Shown piece by piece: positions 29,522-38,106 of a stretch of 64,000 nt of DNA (the stretch's first letter is position 1; every line of letters starts with the position of its first letter). The stretch comes from Candidatus Gastranaerophilales bacterium. Lineage in GTDB: Bacteria > Cyanobacteriota > Vampirovibrionia > Gastranaerophilales > Gastranaerophilaceae. The position numbers and the translations under genes were made by a program. The DNA is taken from positions 170,898-234,897 of the forward strand of contig CALUPO010000001.1 in the NCBI GenBank assembly GCA_944322675.1, given 5' to 3'. The notes under the pieces are model-generated. The model had not been told where the DNA came from. It ran no database searches and was given only the letters and a program-made list of their open reading frames with translations.

Positions 29522-30193
29522 TTAATCTTTTGTAACATTATAAGAAAGTAAATAATAATTTTGCGGATAAGCCATAATTTGTAAATATCCTTTTGCAAGT
29601 TCTTTATTATCCTCAACTACAGTTTTATTTATATTTTTATCAATATAATTATCATCAATAACTGGTAATTTATCGGCATCTTCTTGTTTTTTAATTATTT
29701 TTCCGGCTTCAATATATCTATTTGGGGGAATTTCAACACCTATTATTTTAGCAGCAGGTTCAATAACAACATTATCACATATTTTTGCTTTAAATACAAA
29801 TGCCTGCATACCGACAAATACATTATCACCAACAATTGAAGGCCCATGTACTTGTGACTGATGAGCAAGTGATGTATTTTCGCCTATATAAACCGAATAT
29901 TTATGACCATTTTTTTCATATTTATCATCACGAAGACCATGAATTACAACATTATCTTGAATATTTGAATCCTTGCCTATATATATAGGAGCCCCTTCAT
30001 CAGCACGAATAGATGCAAACGGTTCTATATTCACTCCACTTTCAATAGTAGTGTCCCCTATAACCGATGCCATAGGATGAATATACGCATCAGATTTTAT
30101 CTTTGGAAGTTCATTTTGCGGGGTAAAACTTGTTTTTGGAGCAGGAATAATCGTAATCTTATTATATTCTTTATAAGCAATAACAGGATTCAT
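29522..30193 (-). CDS. Gamma-class carbonic anhydrase (Cam/CcmM-like)
   Basis: Left-handed beta-helix protein of 223 residues, closely resembling archaeal Cam and the N-terminal domain of cyanobacterial CcmM. The signature IRADEGAPIYIG, SNIQDNVVIHGL and LAHQSQVHGP supplies the three expected zinc or iron ligands (His85, 111, 116) and the active-site Glu66. GMQAFVFKAKI and EPAAKIIGVEIP also match Cam. It probably hydrates CO2 in the cytoplasm. Unlike carboxysomal CcmM it has no RbcS-like repeats, so no carboxysome is implied. A GAGGT ribosome site precedes the start, and a small 68-aa gene overlaps it by 23 bases. Confidence 0.9.
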   Translation of the reverse strand: MNPVIAYKEYNKITIIPAPKTSFTPQNELPKIKSDAYIHPMASVIGDTTIESGVNIEPFASIRADEGAPIYIGKDSNIQDNVVIHGLRDDKYEKNGHKYSVYIGENTSLAHQSQVHGPSIVGDNVFVGMQAFVFKAKICDNVVIEPAAKIIGVEIPPNRYIEAGKIIKKQEDADKLPVIDDNYIDKNINKTVVEDNKELAKGYLQIMAYPQNYYLLSYNVTKD

Positions 30194-30377
30194 TGTTTAA
30201 TACCTCGTTTCTTTCCATTTTAATATCCACTGAAACTTTAATTATATAAAATTTATCATCTACATCACATATTGCCCATCGTATTGGATTAATATTCTGA
30301 GTAAGAAAATATCCTTTTATATAGTTTAACGACAATTTTTCTATTTTGGGTATTAATATAGTTTTTGTTTTTAGCAT
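30171..30377 (-). CDS. Small conserved-looking protein, 68 aa
   Basis: The central segment IEKLSLNYIKGYFLTQNINP followed by IRWAICDVDDKFYIIKVSVDI has the look of a short conserved domain, with alternating strands, rather than random translation. It overlaps the carbonic anhydrase gene by 23 bases. An AAGG site lies about 14 bases before the ATG, a little far. Function unknown. A small Cys tail (NNESCYCL) is present. Confidence 0.55.
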   Translation of the reverse strand: MLKTKTILIPKIEKLSLNYIKGYFLTQNINPIRWAICDVDDKFYIIKVSVDIKMERNEVLNNESCYCL

Positions 30378-31241
30378 TTATTTGAGATTTACCTTTTAAA
30401 CTTTGGTGTTTCTAGCTCTAGACTTTTTTCATGGTACCATACTAAAAATTTTTCGTCTACTTACTTAAAAGAAAGCTTAGAAAATAAGTTAAAAATAATT
30501 AAATAATTTAACATTTAAAAACATTAACAATGATTGGGCAAAACTAGATGTGATTACAAGTTCGCTTGTATCAAATTATTTTGGCTTAGTGCAATCTTTG
30601 CATTTCGTTAAAGGCTTCGCCTTTCACTCCAGTGGATTATTCCAATTTACTAGCTGGGGTACTTTGTACCACGGTGCCCTACCAACAGCTCCTCTTGTAA
30701 GACTCAACTTCGTTTCGTCAACAAGAGGAGCTGCCGTACAAGCGAAGCCCCGGGGAGCGAAAAAAGCGTAAGCCGTGCGAAGCTTTAGACGAGGAAGCGA
30801 TCCAGCTTCCGAGTATAAAGCGAAGCAGTTAATGACCACCGTAGGACAGACGACCGAATGAAATGAGGGCGGATACCTCAGGCGGAAAAAAAGCCGAAGC
30901 CGGCAGCACGAAGTGCGACAGGCGAAGAGCTTTGAACTTGAAGGAAATTCAAGAGAGTGATAATTGTTCGTGCCTGCGTATGGGTTATATCTGTTGACTT
31001 TATTCTACAACTGTTTAATTCTTTAAAAAAATTTAAAACAAAGCAGATTTATTACGGATGGAGTTAAACGAGTATGGATGGCAAACAGACAGAGCCTTGA
31101 GTAAAGCTCAAAAGGTGAGACTCTGTGAGCGTAGAGCAAATCCAAGAAAAGTACCTCCGAGTGAAAGGCTTTAATGTTCTTTAATTATTTAAAAAACATA
31201 TCAGTTTACACTAAGCTTTGTATAAAGTTGTATATAAGTCC
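30378..31241. other. GC-rich, hairpin-dense region without credible gene
   Basis: About 30530-31180 is far richer in GC than the rest and packed with short perfect hairpins. Examples are TACAAG-TTCG-CTTGTA (30554), AAAGG-CTTCG-CCTTT (30610), GGTAC-TTT-GTACC (30658), a 13-bp stem CAGCTCCTCTTGT/ACAAGAGGAGCTG (30685-30732), GGAAGC/GCTTCC (30793), GCAC-GAA-GTGC (30906) and CTTGAA/TTCAAG (30938). GCGAAGC-type words recur. The 3' part (30968-31018) shares CTGCGTATGGGTT...TGTTGAC with the repeat near 63796. Only short open frames with no protein-like features occur. It is either a structured RNA or repeat/mobile-element debris. Confidence 0.6.
31203..31240 (+). repeat. Dispersed palindromic 40-bp repeat, copy 1
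   Basis: Contains TTTACACTAAGCTTTGTATA, matching copies at 57014-57059 (inverted, with the perfect palindrome TTTACAC/GTGTAAA) and 63577-63618. It ends just before the stop codon of the rseP gene. Confidence 0.85.
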
Positions 31242-32612
31242 CTAAAATTTATTTGTAAGAAGTCCTAAAATATCATTAAATATTACAACAAGCATCAAAA
31301 CAATAAGAAGAAGAAAACATATATTGGACACCATGTTAAGTGTTTTTTCCTTTACTTTTTGACCTTTTATTTTCTCTATTGCAAGGAATAATAAATGCCC
31401 TCCATCAAGTGCAGGTATTGGTAGTATATTTATAATTGCAAGATTTAAACTTATTACTGCAGTTAATAGTATGCCTTTAAATAATCCTTGATATTCAATA
31501 ATATCAGAACCTATTTTTGTTATTGCAACTATACCATGTAAATCTTTTATAGGAACATTACCGGTGAACATTTTTCCCAAACCATACAACATCATATAAG
31601 TGTTTTCATAAAGATATTTATTTGTATATATAAATTTATCTTTTAATGTTTTTGTTTGTGCATAATTTTCTACTATCTTTTTTTCAATGCCAATTATGCC
31701 ATCTTCAGTGGGAATTATTGGTTTTATATTTATTTCTTTATTATCACGTAATACAGTTAGATATATAGGATGGTAATTATCAGAAAGAGCAATAGCCAAA
31801 TCTGTCATTGTATAATTTCCATCTATTTTATAGATTTTTTTATTTTCTATTTTATTTCTAAGTTCAATTAAACCGGGTGTCAATGTGACATCATCTTTTG
31901 ATTTATATTTACCAACTCCAAGTTTTATATCTTTGTTTAATTTTATTTGTTCTTCAGGTTTTATTTCCGGGAGGATAACTTTTGTCCCATTTTTTATAAC
32001 TCCTTCATCATTTATTGAAGGATTTAATTTTTTTAGTTCATTATAATGATAATTGACAAGTTGAGAATTTGTTTCATTGTCATGTTTTTTACTCAAACTT
32101 GCAAAGATATTTAAATCAGTTGGATATTCTATTTTTGTGCCATTAATTTTTAGTAATTTATCACCTGGTTTCAAGTCGGTTGTTTTAAGTTCTTGATTAA
32201 TTTCTGGCAATATTTTTTCAATAAACATATCATAACTATTTAGAGGTAATTTACCCCACATGGATGCTGTTAAAAACACTAAAATATAAGCAGCAAGAAC
32301 ATTGGCTATTACTCCTGATGCTATTACAATAGCCCTTTGATATATAGGCTTATTTTCAAAACGTAATGGCGACCATTTTGGAAGTGTACAGTTTTCATCA
32401 TCATCAGGAAATGAAACATAACCGCCAAGTAAAAAAGCATGAATTAAAAATTTTGTATCGCCTATTTGTTTTTCATATAATGTAGGACCAATAGGCAAAC
32501 CTATTCCAAATTTATCGACTTTTATTTTGAAAAATCTCGCCGATAGAAAATGTCCTAACTCATGTACAATAATCAATACACTTATTAAAAGTAACATTAT
32601 AATCAAATTCAT
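31242..32612 (-). CDS. rseP: RseP-type site-2 membrane metalloprotease
   Basis: Membrane-embedded M50 zinc protease that cleaves within membrane segments of other proteins, such as anti-sigma factors or signal-peptide remnants. The 456 residues carry the catalytic HELGH in the first membrane helix (residues 17-21), the LGGYVSFPDDDE loop, a PDZ-like insertion (residues 135-330), longer than usual with a second charged segment, and the third metal-ligand motif NILPIPALDGGHLL in the C-terminal helix. No anti-sigma gene is adjacent. It is read convergently toward the GC-rich hairpin region. Confidence 0.93.
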   Translation of the reverse strand: MNLIIMLLLISVLIIVHELGHFLSARFFKIKVDKFGIGLPIGPTLYEKQIGDTKFLIHAFLLGGYVSFPDDDENCTLPKWSPLRFENKPIYQRAIVIASGVIANVLAAYILVFLTASMWGKLPLNSYDMFIEKILPEINQELKTTDLKPGDKLLKINGTKIEYPTDLNIFASLSKKHDNETNSQLVNYHYNELKKLNPSINDEGVIKNGTKVILPEIKPEEQIKLNKDIKLGVGKYKSKDDVTLTPGLIELRNKIENKKIYKIDGNYTMTDLAIALSDNYHPIYLTVLRDNKEINIKPIIPTEDGIIGIEKKIVENYAQTKTLKDKFIYTNKYLYENTYMMLYGLGKMFTGNVPIKDLHGIVAITKIGSDIIEYQGLFKGILLTAVISLNLAIINILPIPALDGGHLLFLAIEKIKGQKVKEKTLNMVSNICFLLLIVLMLVVIFNDILGLLTNKF

Positions 32613-32662
32613 TTTTAACCCTCTATTTTTATATACTTATATTTTTTTATTTTTTTTCCTAT

Positions 32663-32668
32663 TATAAT
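32663..32668 (+). promoter_or_regulatory. TATAAT box 9 bases before comF
   Basis: A consensus -10 hexamer ends 9 bases before ATG 32678, so transcription would begin within about 3 bases of the start codon. The upstream region is a T-rich run with no distinct -35. Confidence 0.5.
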
Positions 32669-32677
32669 ATTTATACT

Positions 32678-33331
32678 ATGATAATGTTTTTAAAACAACT
32701 TTTTAATTTTATTTTTAACAAATCAAATATAAAATATAAAGTTATAGTTAACTCTAATGATATTCAAAAAAGAGAAATATATTATAAATCAAATAATATT
32801 TCAACTATATTTGTATGTTATAGTGCTTTTTTGTATAAAGATAATATACGTGAACTTGTACATAATTATAAATTTCAAAAAAAAGTTTTTTTAAGTAAAG
32901 TTATTGCTAAAATATTATATGACTTAATTTTATTAAAAATACCAAATTTTAATGATATATCTTTAAATTATCAAATCGTGTGTGTTCCATGTCATTATTT
33001 TCGTGTTTTTCAACGTGGATTTAACCATATGCACTTAGTGTGTGAAGAATTATCGAAACTTTCAGGTGTTAAGTTCAATAAAAAATTTTTAATTCGTTCA
33101 AAATATACACCTTCTTTATTTAATAAATCTAAAAAAGAACGGAAAAAGTATATCAGTGGTTGTTTTAGAATAAATAATAAATTAAAAGATATTAATAAAA
33201 ATACTAAAATTATTTTAATCGATGACTTGTTAACAAGTGGAACAACCATGAAAGAATGTATAAATACTCTTGCAGATAATGGTTATTTAAACATTCATCC
33301 ATTTACTCTTGCTTCAACGACTTCAAAATAG
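32678..33331 (+). CDS. ComF-like phosphoribosyltransferase
   Basis: A 217-residue protein of the ComF/amidophosphoribosyltransferase family. The PRPP-binding motif IILIDDLLTSGTTM and the preceding VCVPCHYFRVFQRGFNHM are present. The N-terminal Cys4 zinc finger of classical ComF is missing, with only single cysteines left. ComF is linked to DNA uptake or PriA-dependent repair in other bacteria; the role here is inferred. The start (MIMFLKQL) follows a TATAAT box by 9 bases, suggesting a leaderless message. It is divergent from rseP. Confidence 0.85.
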   Translation: MIMFLKQLFNFIFNKSNIKYKVIVNSNDIQKREIYYKSNNISTIFVCYSAFLYKDNIRELVHNYKFQKKVFLSKVIAKILYDLILLKIPNFNDISLNYQIVCVPCHYFRVFQRGFNHMHLVCEELSKLSGVKFNKKFLIRSKYTPSLFNKSKKERKKYISGCFRINNKLKDINKNTKIILIDDLLTSGTTMKECINTLADNGYLNIHPFTLASTTSK

Positions 33332-33339
33332 AGTTTATT

Positions 33340-34035
33340 TTATTCTTTTATATACTTTTGCATTGATATTATACCAAATAAATAATCAATACGTTTTTCT
33401 AAAATAAATCCTTTTGATTTAAAAATAGAAATAAGCTTTGAAGGTTTATAAAATTGTTTTTTTGATGAAAGCAAATATTTATAAGGTGAATTTAATTTAT
33501 AGAAAAACTTTAAAAAATACTTGACAACAAATTCAAAAATAAAATCTATAAATATATTTGTCTTGCCAAAATCAAGATGTATAAATTCACCGCCGGATTT
33601 TAGTACTCTTTTTATTTCTTTTATTATTCTTATCTTATTTTTAATATTTCTAAATCCAAAACTTATAATAACACAGTCAAATGTTTCATTTTTAAAAGGT
33701 AAAAAACATACATTTGCTTTTATAAGTTTTATTTTACTTGAAAATTTATTTAAATTTCTTAATTTTTTATTTGCAAGTTTAAGCATTGATGATGAAAAAT
33801 CAACACCTACAATTTTTTTAGGATTATGCATTTTTAAAATATATTCAATAATATCTCCTGTTCCTGTACATAAATCAAGAACTTCAGAATTGCAAGTTAT
33901 ATTTAAATATTTAATAATATCTTTTTTTATAAATTTATCAAAACCAAGTGAAATAATTTTATTATTATTATCATAATATGGTGCAAGTTTATCAAATATA
34001 TTTTTTATTTTTTTCTCATTGTGAATATATTTCAT
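33340..34035 (-). CDS. ubiE: Demethylmenaquinone methyltransferase (UbiE/MenG)
   Basis: SAM-dependent methyltransferase that completes menaquinone. The 231-residue protein has motif I VLDLCTGTGDI, then VGVDFSSSMLKLAN, and the family words FDCVIISFGFRNI and LKSGGEFIHLDF. It starts at ATG 34035 (MKYIHNEKK), which overlaps the menA stop as ATGA; the upstream in-frame ATG lies within menA. Adjacency and overlap with MenA support menaquinone rather than ubiquinone function. It ends 8 bases from the convergent comF gene. Confidence 0.93.
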   Translation of the reverse strand: MKYIHNEKKIKNIFDKLAPYYDNNNKIISLGFDKFIKKDIIKYLNITCNSEVLDLCTGTGDIIEYILKMHNPKKIVGVDFSSSMLKLANKKLRNLNKFSSKIKLIKANVCFLPFKNETFDCVIISFGFRNIKNKIRIIKEIKRVLKSGGEFIHLDFGKTNIFIDFIFEFVVKYFLKFFYKLNSPYKYLLSSKKQFYKPSKLISIFKSKGFILEKRIDYLFGIISMQKYIKE

Positions 34036-34928
34036 AACAAAATTCCACAAAGTAATAATATTTCATAAGTAAGTGTTAAATTGCGTGCCATAATAAAATT
34101 GTTAATAAATGCATTTTCATCGCTATTTTTATAATTTTTTAGTGATTTTAATAATTTTATAACTTGTGGAATAGTTAAAAGCGTAAAGAAACCATAATAC
34201 GATATTATTCCTTTTAATATTAAAAATGAAGTTAAGAAATATCCGGCAACAATCAAAATTAAAATTGCAAAATATGCATTATTTTTAGACTTTAATATTG
34301 TACATAAAGTTCTTTTATTTGCAATAATGTCAGTATCATAATCCATATAAGCATGAACATCAAGAATAATAATAGTAAAAAGAAAAATAAGAAAAGATAA
34401 TGCAATTATTTTTAAATTAAATAGCTGATTTGTCATAATATAATTTACAGAAAAAAATAAAATAGGACCAAAAATAGTTCCCACAACAACTTCTCCAAAA
34501 CCATAATTATTTATTTTGGGATAAAGTAAACATAAAACACCAACAAAGATAACAATTAATGGTATAACAATTCCAAATTTTATTGTAAAAAATAGTCCAA
34601 TAAATAAACAAATAAAAAAATAAAAACAAACTACCTTAAATATAGTTTTTAAGTTAGTTTCATTATTATCAATATAAGTTGATTTATATTTTTGCTTAGG
34701 AATGTTATCCTTAAAATCAATAAAGTCATCAAAAAGATTTGTCCCTAAATGTGCAAAAATAATTCCAACAAGTGCAACAATTCCATAAAATAAATTACCG
34801 TTATTATATTTTAATGCATAACTAAAAACAATAAACCATGGCATTATGCTTATTGGAAGTGAATATCCTCTTGATGCTTTAAACCAAAATAAAAAGCGTT
34901 CTTTTGTGACTTTAAGAAAATTTATCAT
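34032..34928 (-). CDS. menA: 1,4-dihydroxy-2-naphthoate prenyltransferase (MenA)
   Basis: Membrane prenyltransferase of the UbiA superfamily that attaches the isoprenoid tail to DHNA. Of 298 residues, nearly all are in about nine membrane helices. The two Asp-rich motifs are NLFDDFIDFKDN (residues 65-76) and DVHAYMDYDTDI in the later loop. It overlaps ubiE by 4 bases. Together they show that the cell can finish menaquinone, although earlier men genes are not in this window. Some UbiA members act on other acceptors, but the ubiE neighbour argues for MenA. Confidence 0.9.
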   Translation of the reverse strand: MINFLKVTKERFLFWFKASRGYSLPISIMPWFIVFSYALKYNNGNLFYGIVALVGIIFAHLGTNLFDDFIDFKDNIPKQKYKSTYIDNNETNLKTIFKVVCFYFFICLFIGLFFTIKFGIVIPLIVIFVGVLCLLYPKINNYGFGEVVVGTIFGPILFFSVNYIMTNQLFNLKIIALSFLIFLFTIIILDVHAYMDYDTDIIANKRTLCTILKSKNNAYFAILILIVAGYFLTSFLILKGIISYYGFFTLLTIPQVIKLLKSLKNYKNSDENAFINNFIMARNLTLTYEILLLCGILL

Positions 34929-34942
34929 TATAAACTTATGTT

Positions 34943-36688
34943 TTATTTTTTATTTACTGAAGACGACGATGAAGATTGTGAAAATAATTTGAATCTTGAA
35001 ATCTCAGGACGAATAGGTCGTGCCATACAACCGAAGCCTTTTTTACATTTAGCTGGAATATTATCTTTATACTGTGTCACAATATTGCCTGAATTATCTT
35101 TGCATTCACAATATGGAGAAAACTTTTCACCAGTATATTGCATAGCCTCACAAAAATTAAGAGGCTTATCATTGAGACGTTCAATATTTTTCTTACTATC
35201 TTCATTACGTGTTATAACATTAAATTTTAAGGGACTATCCTCACTATTTGCAAGAATTCCCACAGGAATTATTTTGGAATCATAATGTTCAAAAGCGAAT
35301 ACATTTTTTCCATAAGTTCCTAATTTAAATGGAGTGTCAATAGCAACATAAATAAAATGATTTGGATATGAAGTATTTAACGTTCCTTCAAAATCTTCTT
35401 TATTTTCATATTGCCCTTCATCAACATTTCTTAATGAGACCCCTGCTTTATAAAAAACATTGTTATTATGGTACTTCATAAAATAATTTTTCCATTTGTT
35501 ATAAAATTCGCTTGCACTTCGTGTATTTGGATCACCAACTGTACTTGGCATTTGAACACATTTTATTTCAGCCTGACAAACAGCTTCCCAACAACCAATG
35601 TTACTATAATTTCCAACTCTATCACCATTATTTGTATAAGCAAATATACAACAATCCCTATCACCATAATTTTTATAAAGATTAAAAAATGCTATACACC
35701 TATCTTCATTATTTAAATCTGGTATTTTATTTTGAATATCTGCAAATGTGTCTCCACAAAGTGAAACCCCTTTTTGTGCTTTAAATATTCCAACATTAGA
35801 ACTTGAAGCACTTCCAAATCTTGCCTGGTTTATCCTTTGATTTAATTTGGTTGTATTATATCCTTTGCCATAACCCGGTTTTTCTTTATAGGAATTATAA
35901 ATAAACAAATTTTTATAATTATTGCCGCTTACGGTAGATGCATTACAAATGGCATCTTGATATATATCTGCTTTATAATTATATATATTTTTTTCATAGT
36001 AATTATTATCGACATATTTTGATGTTGCTATAAAATAAAAATTTACATTATTAGCTGAAGTAAAGGCATTATTAATTATTCTTTGATCAAGATTAAATTC
36101 TACAGCTTCACCTTCAGAATCTTTTGGTATTTCACGTGTTGTTTTTGTGCAGTTATAATATTTATTTCCTGTTCTAGCATCAGGATTTATTAAATTTTGA
36201 TAATTGCCAGCATATTTTGAAATATCATTTGAATATTGAGATGTTAAAGGCATATAAGATTCTGAAAGTGTGCCGCCTGAATTAACATTATATCGATAAG
36301 TTCTTATACAATCATAAGTATTTTCAATATTTGGTTTTTCATCTTTTGAGACCATAAATTGTTTTGAACCTTGGACGCAGTCAATTGTACCTGAGGTGTT
36401 TATAACCGAAGCAAATGCATCACAATAACCTATTGCACCTGTTTCAAGCAGGATGTCATCTATATTTTTGTTGCTATTATTATATTTTTTTAATAAATAG
36501 GAATTAATATTTTGATTTGCGTGTTGAAGTTCTTTAAAGGTATTGTATATATATACATTAATTTTATTTTCATGATTTTTACTTATGCTAACAATAGCAA
36601 AAACCCACAAAAACCCGATAAATACCATAACAATAACAAGCTCTGCAATAGTAAAAGCCGGTTTTTTATTTAATTGTTTCATATTCAA
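34943..36688 (-). CDS. Large prepilin-like surface protein, 581 aa
   Basis: N-terminus KKPAFTIAELVIVMVFIGF is a type IV prepilin-like signal: a short basic leader, then a hydrophobic helix starting Phe-Thr-Ile with Glu at +5. The residue before the cut is Ala rather than the usual Gly. The remainder is a large Asn/Tyr-rich globular part with about 15 cysteines, suggesting a disulfide-stabilised exported domain, and it ends in Ser-rich SSSSSSVNKK. It is longer than ordinary pilins (150-200 aa), so it may be a minor pilin or adhesin-tip protein. It follows rplT on the same strand after an inverted repeat. Confidence 0.8.
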   Translation of the reverse strand: MNMKQLNKKPAFTIAELVIVMVFIGFLWVFAIVSISKNHENKINVYIYNTFKELQHANQNINSYLLKKYNNSNKNIDDILLETGAIGYCDAFASVINTSGTIDCVQGSKQFMVSKDEKPNIENTYDCIRTYRYNVNSGGTLSESYMPLTSQYSNDISKYAGNYQNLINPDARTGNKYYNCTKTTREIPKDSEGEAVEFNLDQRIINNAFTSANNVNFYFIATSKYVDNNYYEKNIYNYKADIYQDAICNASTVSGNNYKNLFIYNSYKEKPGYGKGYNTTKLNQRINQARFGSASSSNVGIFKAQKGVSLCGDTFADIQNKIPDLNNEDRCIAFFNLYKNYGDRDCCIFAYTNNGDRVGNYSNIGCWEAVCQAEIKCVQMPSTVGDPNTRSASEFYNKWKNYFMKYHNNNVFYKAGVSLRNVDEGQYENKEDFEGTLNTSYPNHFIYVAIDTPFKLGTYGKNVFAFEHYDSKIIPVGILANSEDSPLKFNVITRNEDSKKNIERLNDKPLNFCEAMQYTGEKFSPYCECKDNSGNIVTQYKDNIPAKCKKGFGCMARPIRPEISRFKLFSQSSSSSSVNKK

Positions 36689-36705
36689 TACCCTTTTTTA
36701 TTTTT

Positions 36706-36748
36706 GTATAAAATCACATACAGAGATTGTCTGTATGTAATTTTATAC
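36706..36748. repeat. Near-perfect inverted repeat after rplT
   Basis: GTATAAAAT-C-ACATACAG pairs with CTGTATGT-A-ATTTTATAC, with one mismatch and a 7-base loop. It lies between the rplT stop and the start of the pilin-like gene. The minus-strand tail is not T-rich, so it is a better structural or operator element than a classic terminator; on the plus strand a T-run follows. Confidence 0.7.
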
Positions 36749-36778
36749 TTTTTATAATAATATCTTTTTTAAGTCTTT

Positions 36779-37129
36779 TTAAGCTGCAGCTTTAGCATTT
36801 TCTACAACAACTTGAAAAGCTTCTGGCTCATTGACAGCCATTTCAGCAAGCATCTTGCGATTAATTTGTATATTAGCTTTTTTAAGCAAATTCATAAATT
36901 TTGAATAACTTAAATTATACAAACGAACCGCAGCATTAATACGAACAATCCACAACCTGCGCATATTACGTTTTAGAACACGACGGTCACGATATTGATA
37001 CTTTAATGCTTTCATAACAGCACAATTTGCAACTTTAAATATCCTTGAGCGTGCACCTTTGAATCCTTTAGCAAGTTTTAATATTTTTTTATGTCTTTTT
37101 CTTAAAACATTTCCGCGTTTTACTCTCAT
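36779..37129 (-). CDS. rplT: 50S ribosomal protein L20
   Basis: Large-subunit ribosomal protein needed for early 50S assembly. The 116 residues are basic and match the family throughout: [37 protein letters not shown] and [19 protein letters not shown]. It lies 25 bases downstream of rpmI, the usual pair. The usual third gene infC is absent upstream. L20 often represses its own operon, and inverted repeats upstream of rpmI could serve that role. Confidence 0.97.
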   Translation of the reverse strand: MRVKRGNVLRKRHKKILKLAKGFKGARSRIFKVANCAVMKALKYQYRDRRVLKRNMRRLWIVRINAAVRLYNLSYSKFMNLLKKANIQINRKMLAEMAVNEPEAFQVVVENAKAAA

Positions 37130-37154
37130 TTTATTTTATCCTCCTTCATTTTGC

Positions 37155-37367
37155 CTATCTTGAATAATTCTTATATGGTAGTTCTTTTGATACCAACTCT
37201 AAATGTGTTGAAGACAATTCAACCATTGAGGATAATCTATTTTTACGTGAGGGACTTTTGTGTGCAAGCAAATGTTTTTTTCCTGCTTTGCGGCGTGTAA
37301 TTTTTCCGTTTGCTGTCACTTTGTAACGTTTTGCAGCAGCACGGTGGGTTTTCATTTTACTTTTCAT
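37155..37367 (-). CDS. rpmI: 50S ribosomal protein L35
   Basis: Small basic ribosomal protein of 70 residues with the L35 pattern KSKMKTHRAAAKRYKVTANG, KITRRKAGKKHLLAHKS and C-terminal ELPY. An AAGGAG ribosome site lies about 8 bases before the ATG. It pairs with rplT downstream. Confidence 0.95.
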   Translation of the reverse strand: MKSKMKTHRAAAKRYKVTANGKITRRKAGKKHLLAHKSPSRKNRLSSMVELSSTHLELVSKELPYKNYSR

Positions 37368-38106
37368 TTTTTTCTCCTTTTTTCTTTTTCTTGGGCCACG
37401 TTACTTTATTTTGTAAATTAGGCAAAAGAGTTATTACTTACTTTTATACTATAATAAACATATTATTTTTTCAATATTTATTTAGTCCTTATTTTTTCTT
37501 TTTTTAAGTAAAAGTATAAAAAGTAAGGACTAAATTTATCATTTTGCGACCCTCACCCTGCCCTCATGCTCAAAAAGGAAAAGATAAAAAGTTAAAAATT
37601 TATAAAAGTATATATTTTCAGTATAATAAAACAAAATAGGGTAAATAATGTGACTAAACTTTCCAAAGCTGCATGAAACGAATAAATTTTAAGATTTAGT
37701 TGATGCAATGAAAGAAGGTGATGTCAGTAATGTTGATTTATATTAATACAAAAGTGTTACTTTTATTATTATTATTTAAGAGCGAGTCTCAAACCACTCA
37801 TCCTTTTCTTATTATATCATTTTTTATATATTTTCAAGTCTTATTAAAATCATTCTTACCCATTCCTTCTTCTATAAAGGGAAAAGGTAGCATAATAAAA
37901 GGATTCATGACAAATTTTATTACCCTTTTTTATATTACACATTAAAAAAAGAATAATAATCAAAAATTAAGTAATTAATTTATAATTATATATAGTTAAA
38001 ATAAACTTAAAGATTAATGCTTTGAATAAACAACAAAAAAACAATATAAAAAACTATTCTAAAATAAAACTTTATTTTAGAAAAAAGAAATAATATTTTA
38101 ATTAAT
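37368..38106. other. Intergenic region between rpmI and apt
   Basis: About 740 bp without a convincing gene. It contains a 12-bp inverted repeat (37480-37491 with 37524-37535), a patch with ACCCTCACCCT near 37548-37562 (a similar word occurs inverted near 63870), and a short open stretch ending at 37746 that reads DAMKEGDVSNVDLY then stops, like a decayed gene end. A 75-codon frame (37718-37945) is low-complexity, Leu/Phe-rich and has no ribosome site, so I reject it. Confidence 0.6.
37480..37535. repeat. Inverted repeat upstream of rpmI
   Basis: ATTTAGTCCTTA at 37480-37491 pairs with TAAGGACTAAAT at 37524-37535 and would extend into an A/T-rich stem. It lies about 110-170 bases upstream of the rpmI start, within or just before its leader. 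It might take part in L20-style autoregulation or in terminating upstream transcription. Confidence 0.6.

Noticed and set aside
30550..30771. Open frames in the GC-rich island
   Set aside because: They run through hairpins, have no ribosome site, and the opposite strand is equally open; composition is not protein-like.
30530..31180. RNase P RNA, tmRNA, SRP RNA or group II intron
   Set aside because: None of their conserved core sequences that I could recognise is present; a covariance-model search would be decisive.
37718..37945. 75-codon frame between rpmI and apt
   Set aside because: Leu/Phe-rich, no ribosome site, no protein-like pattern.
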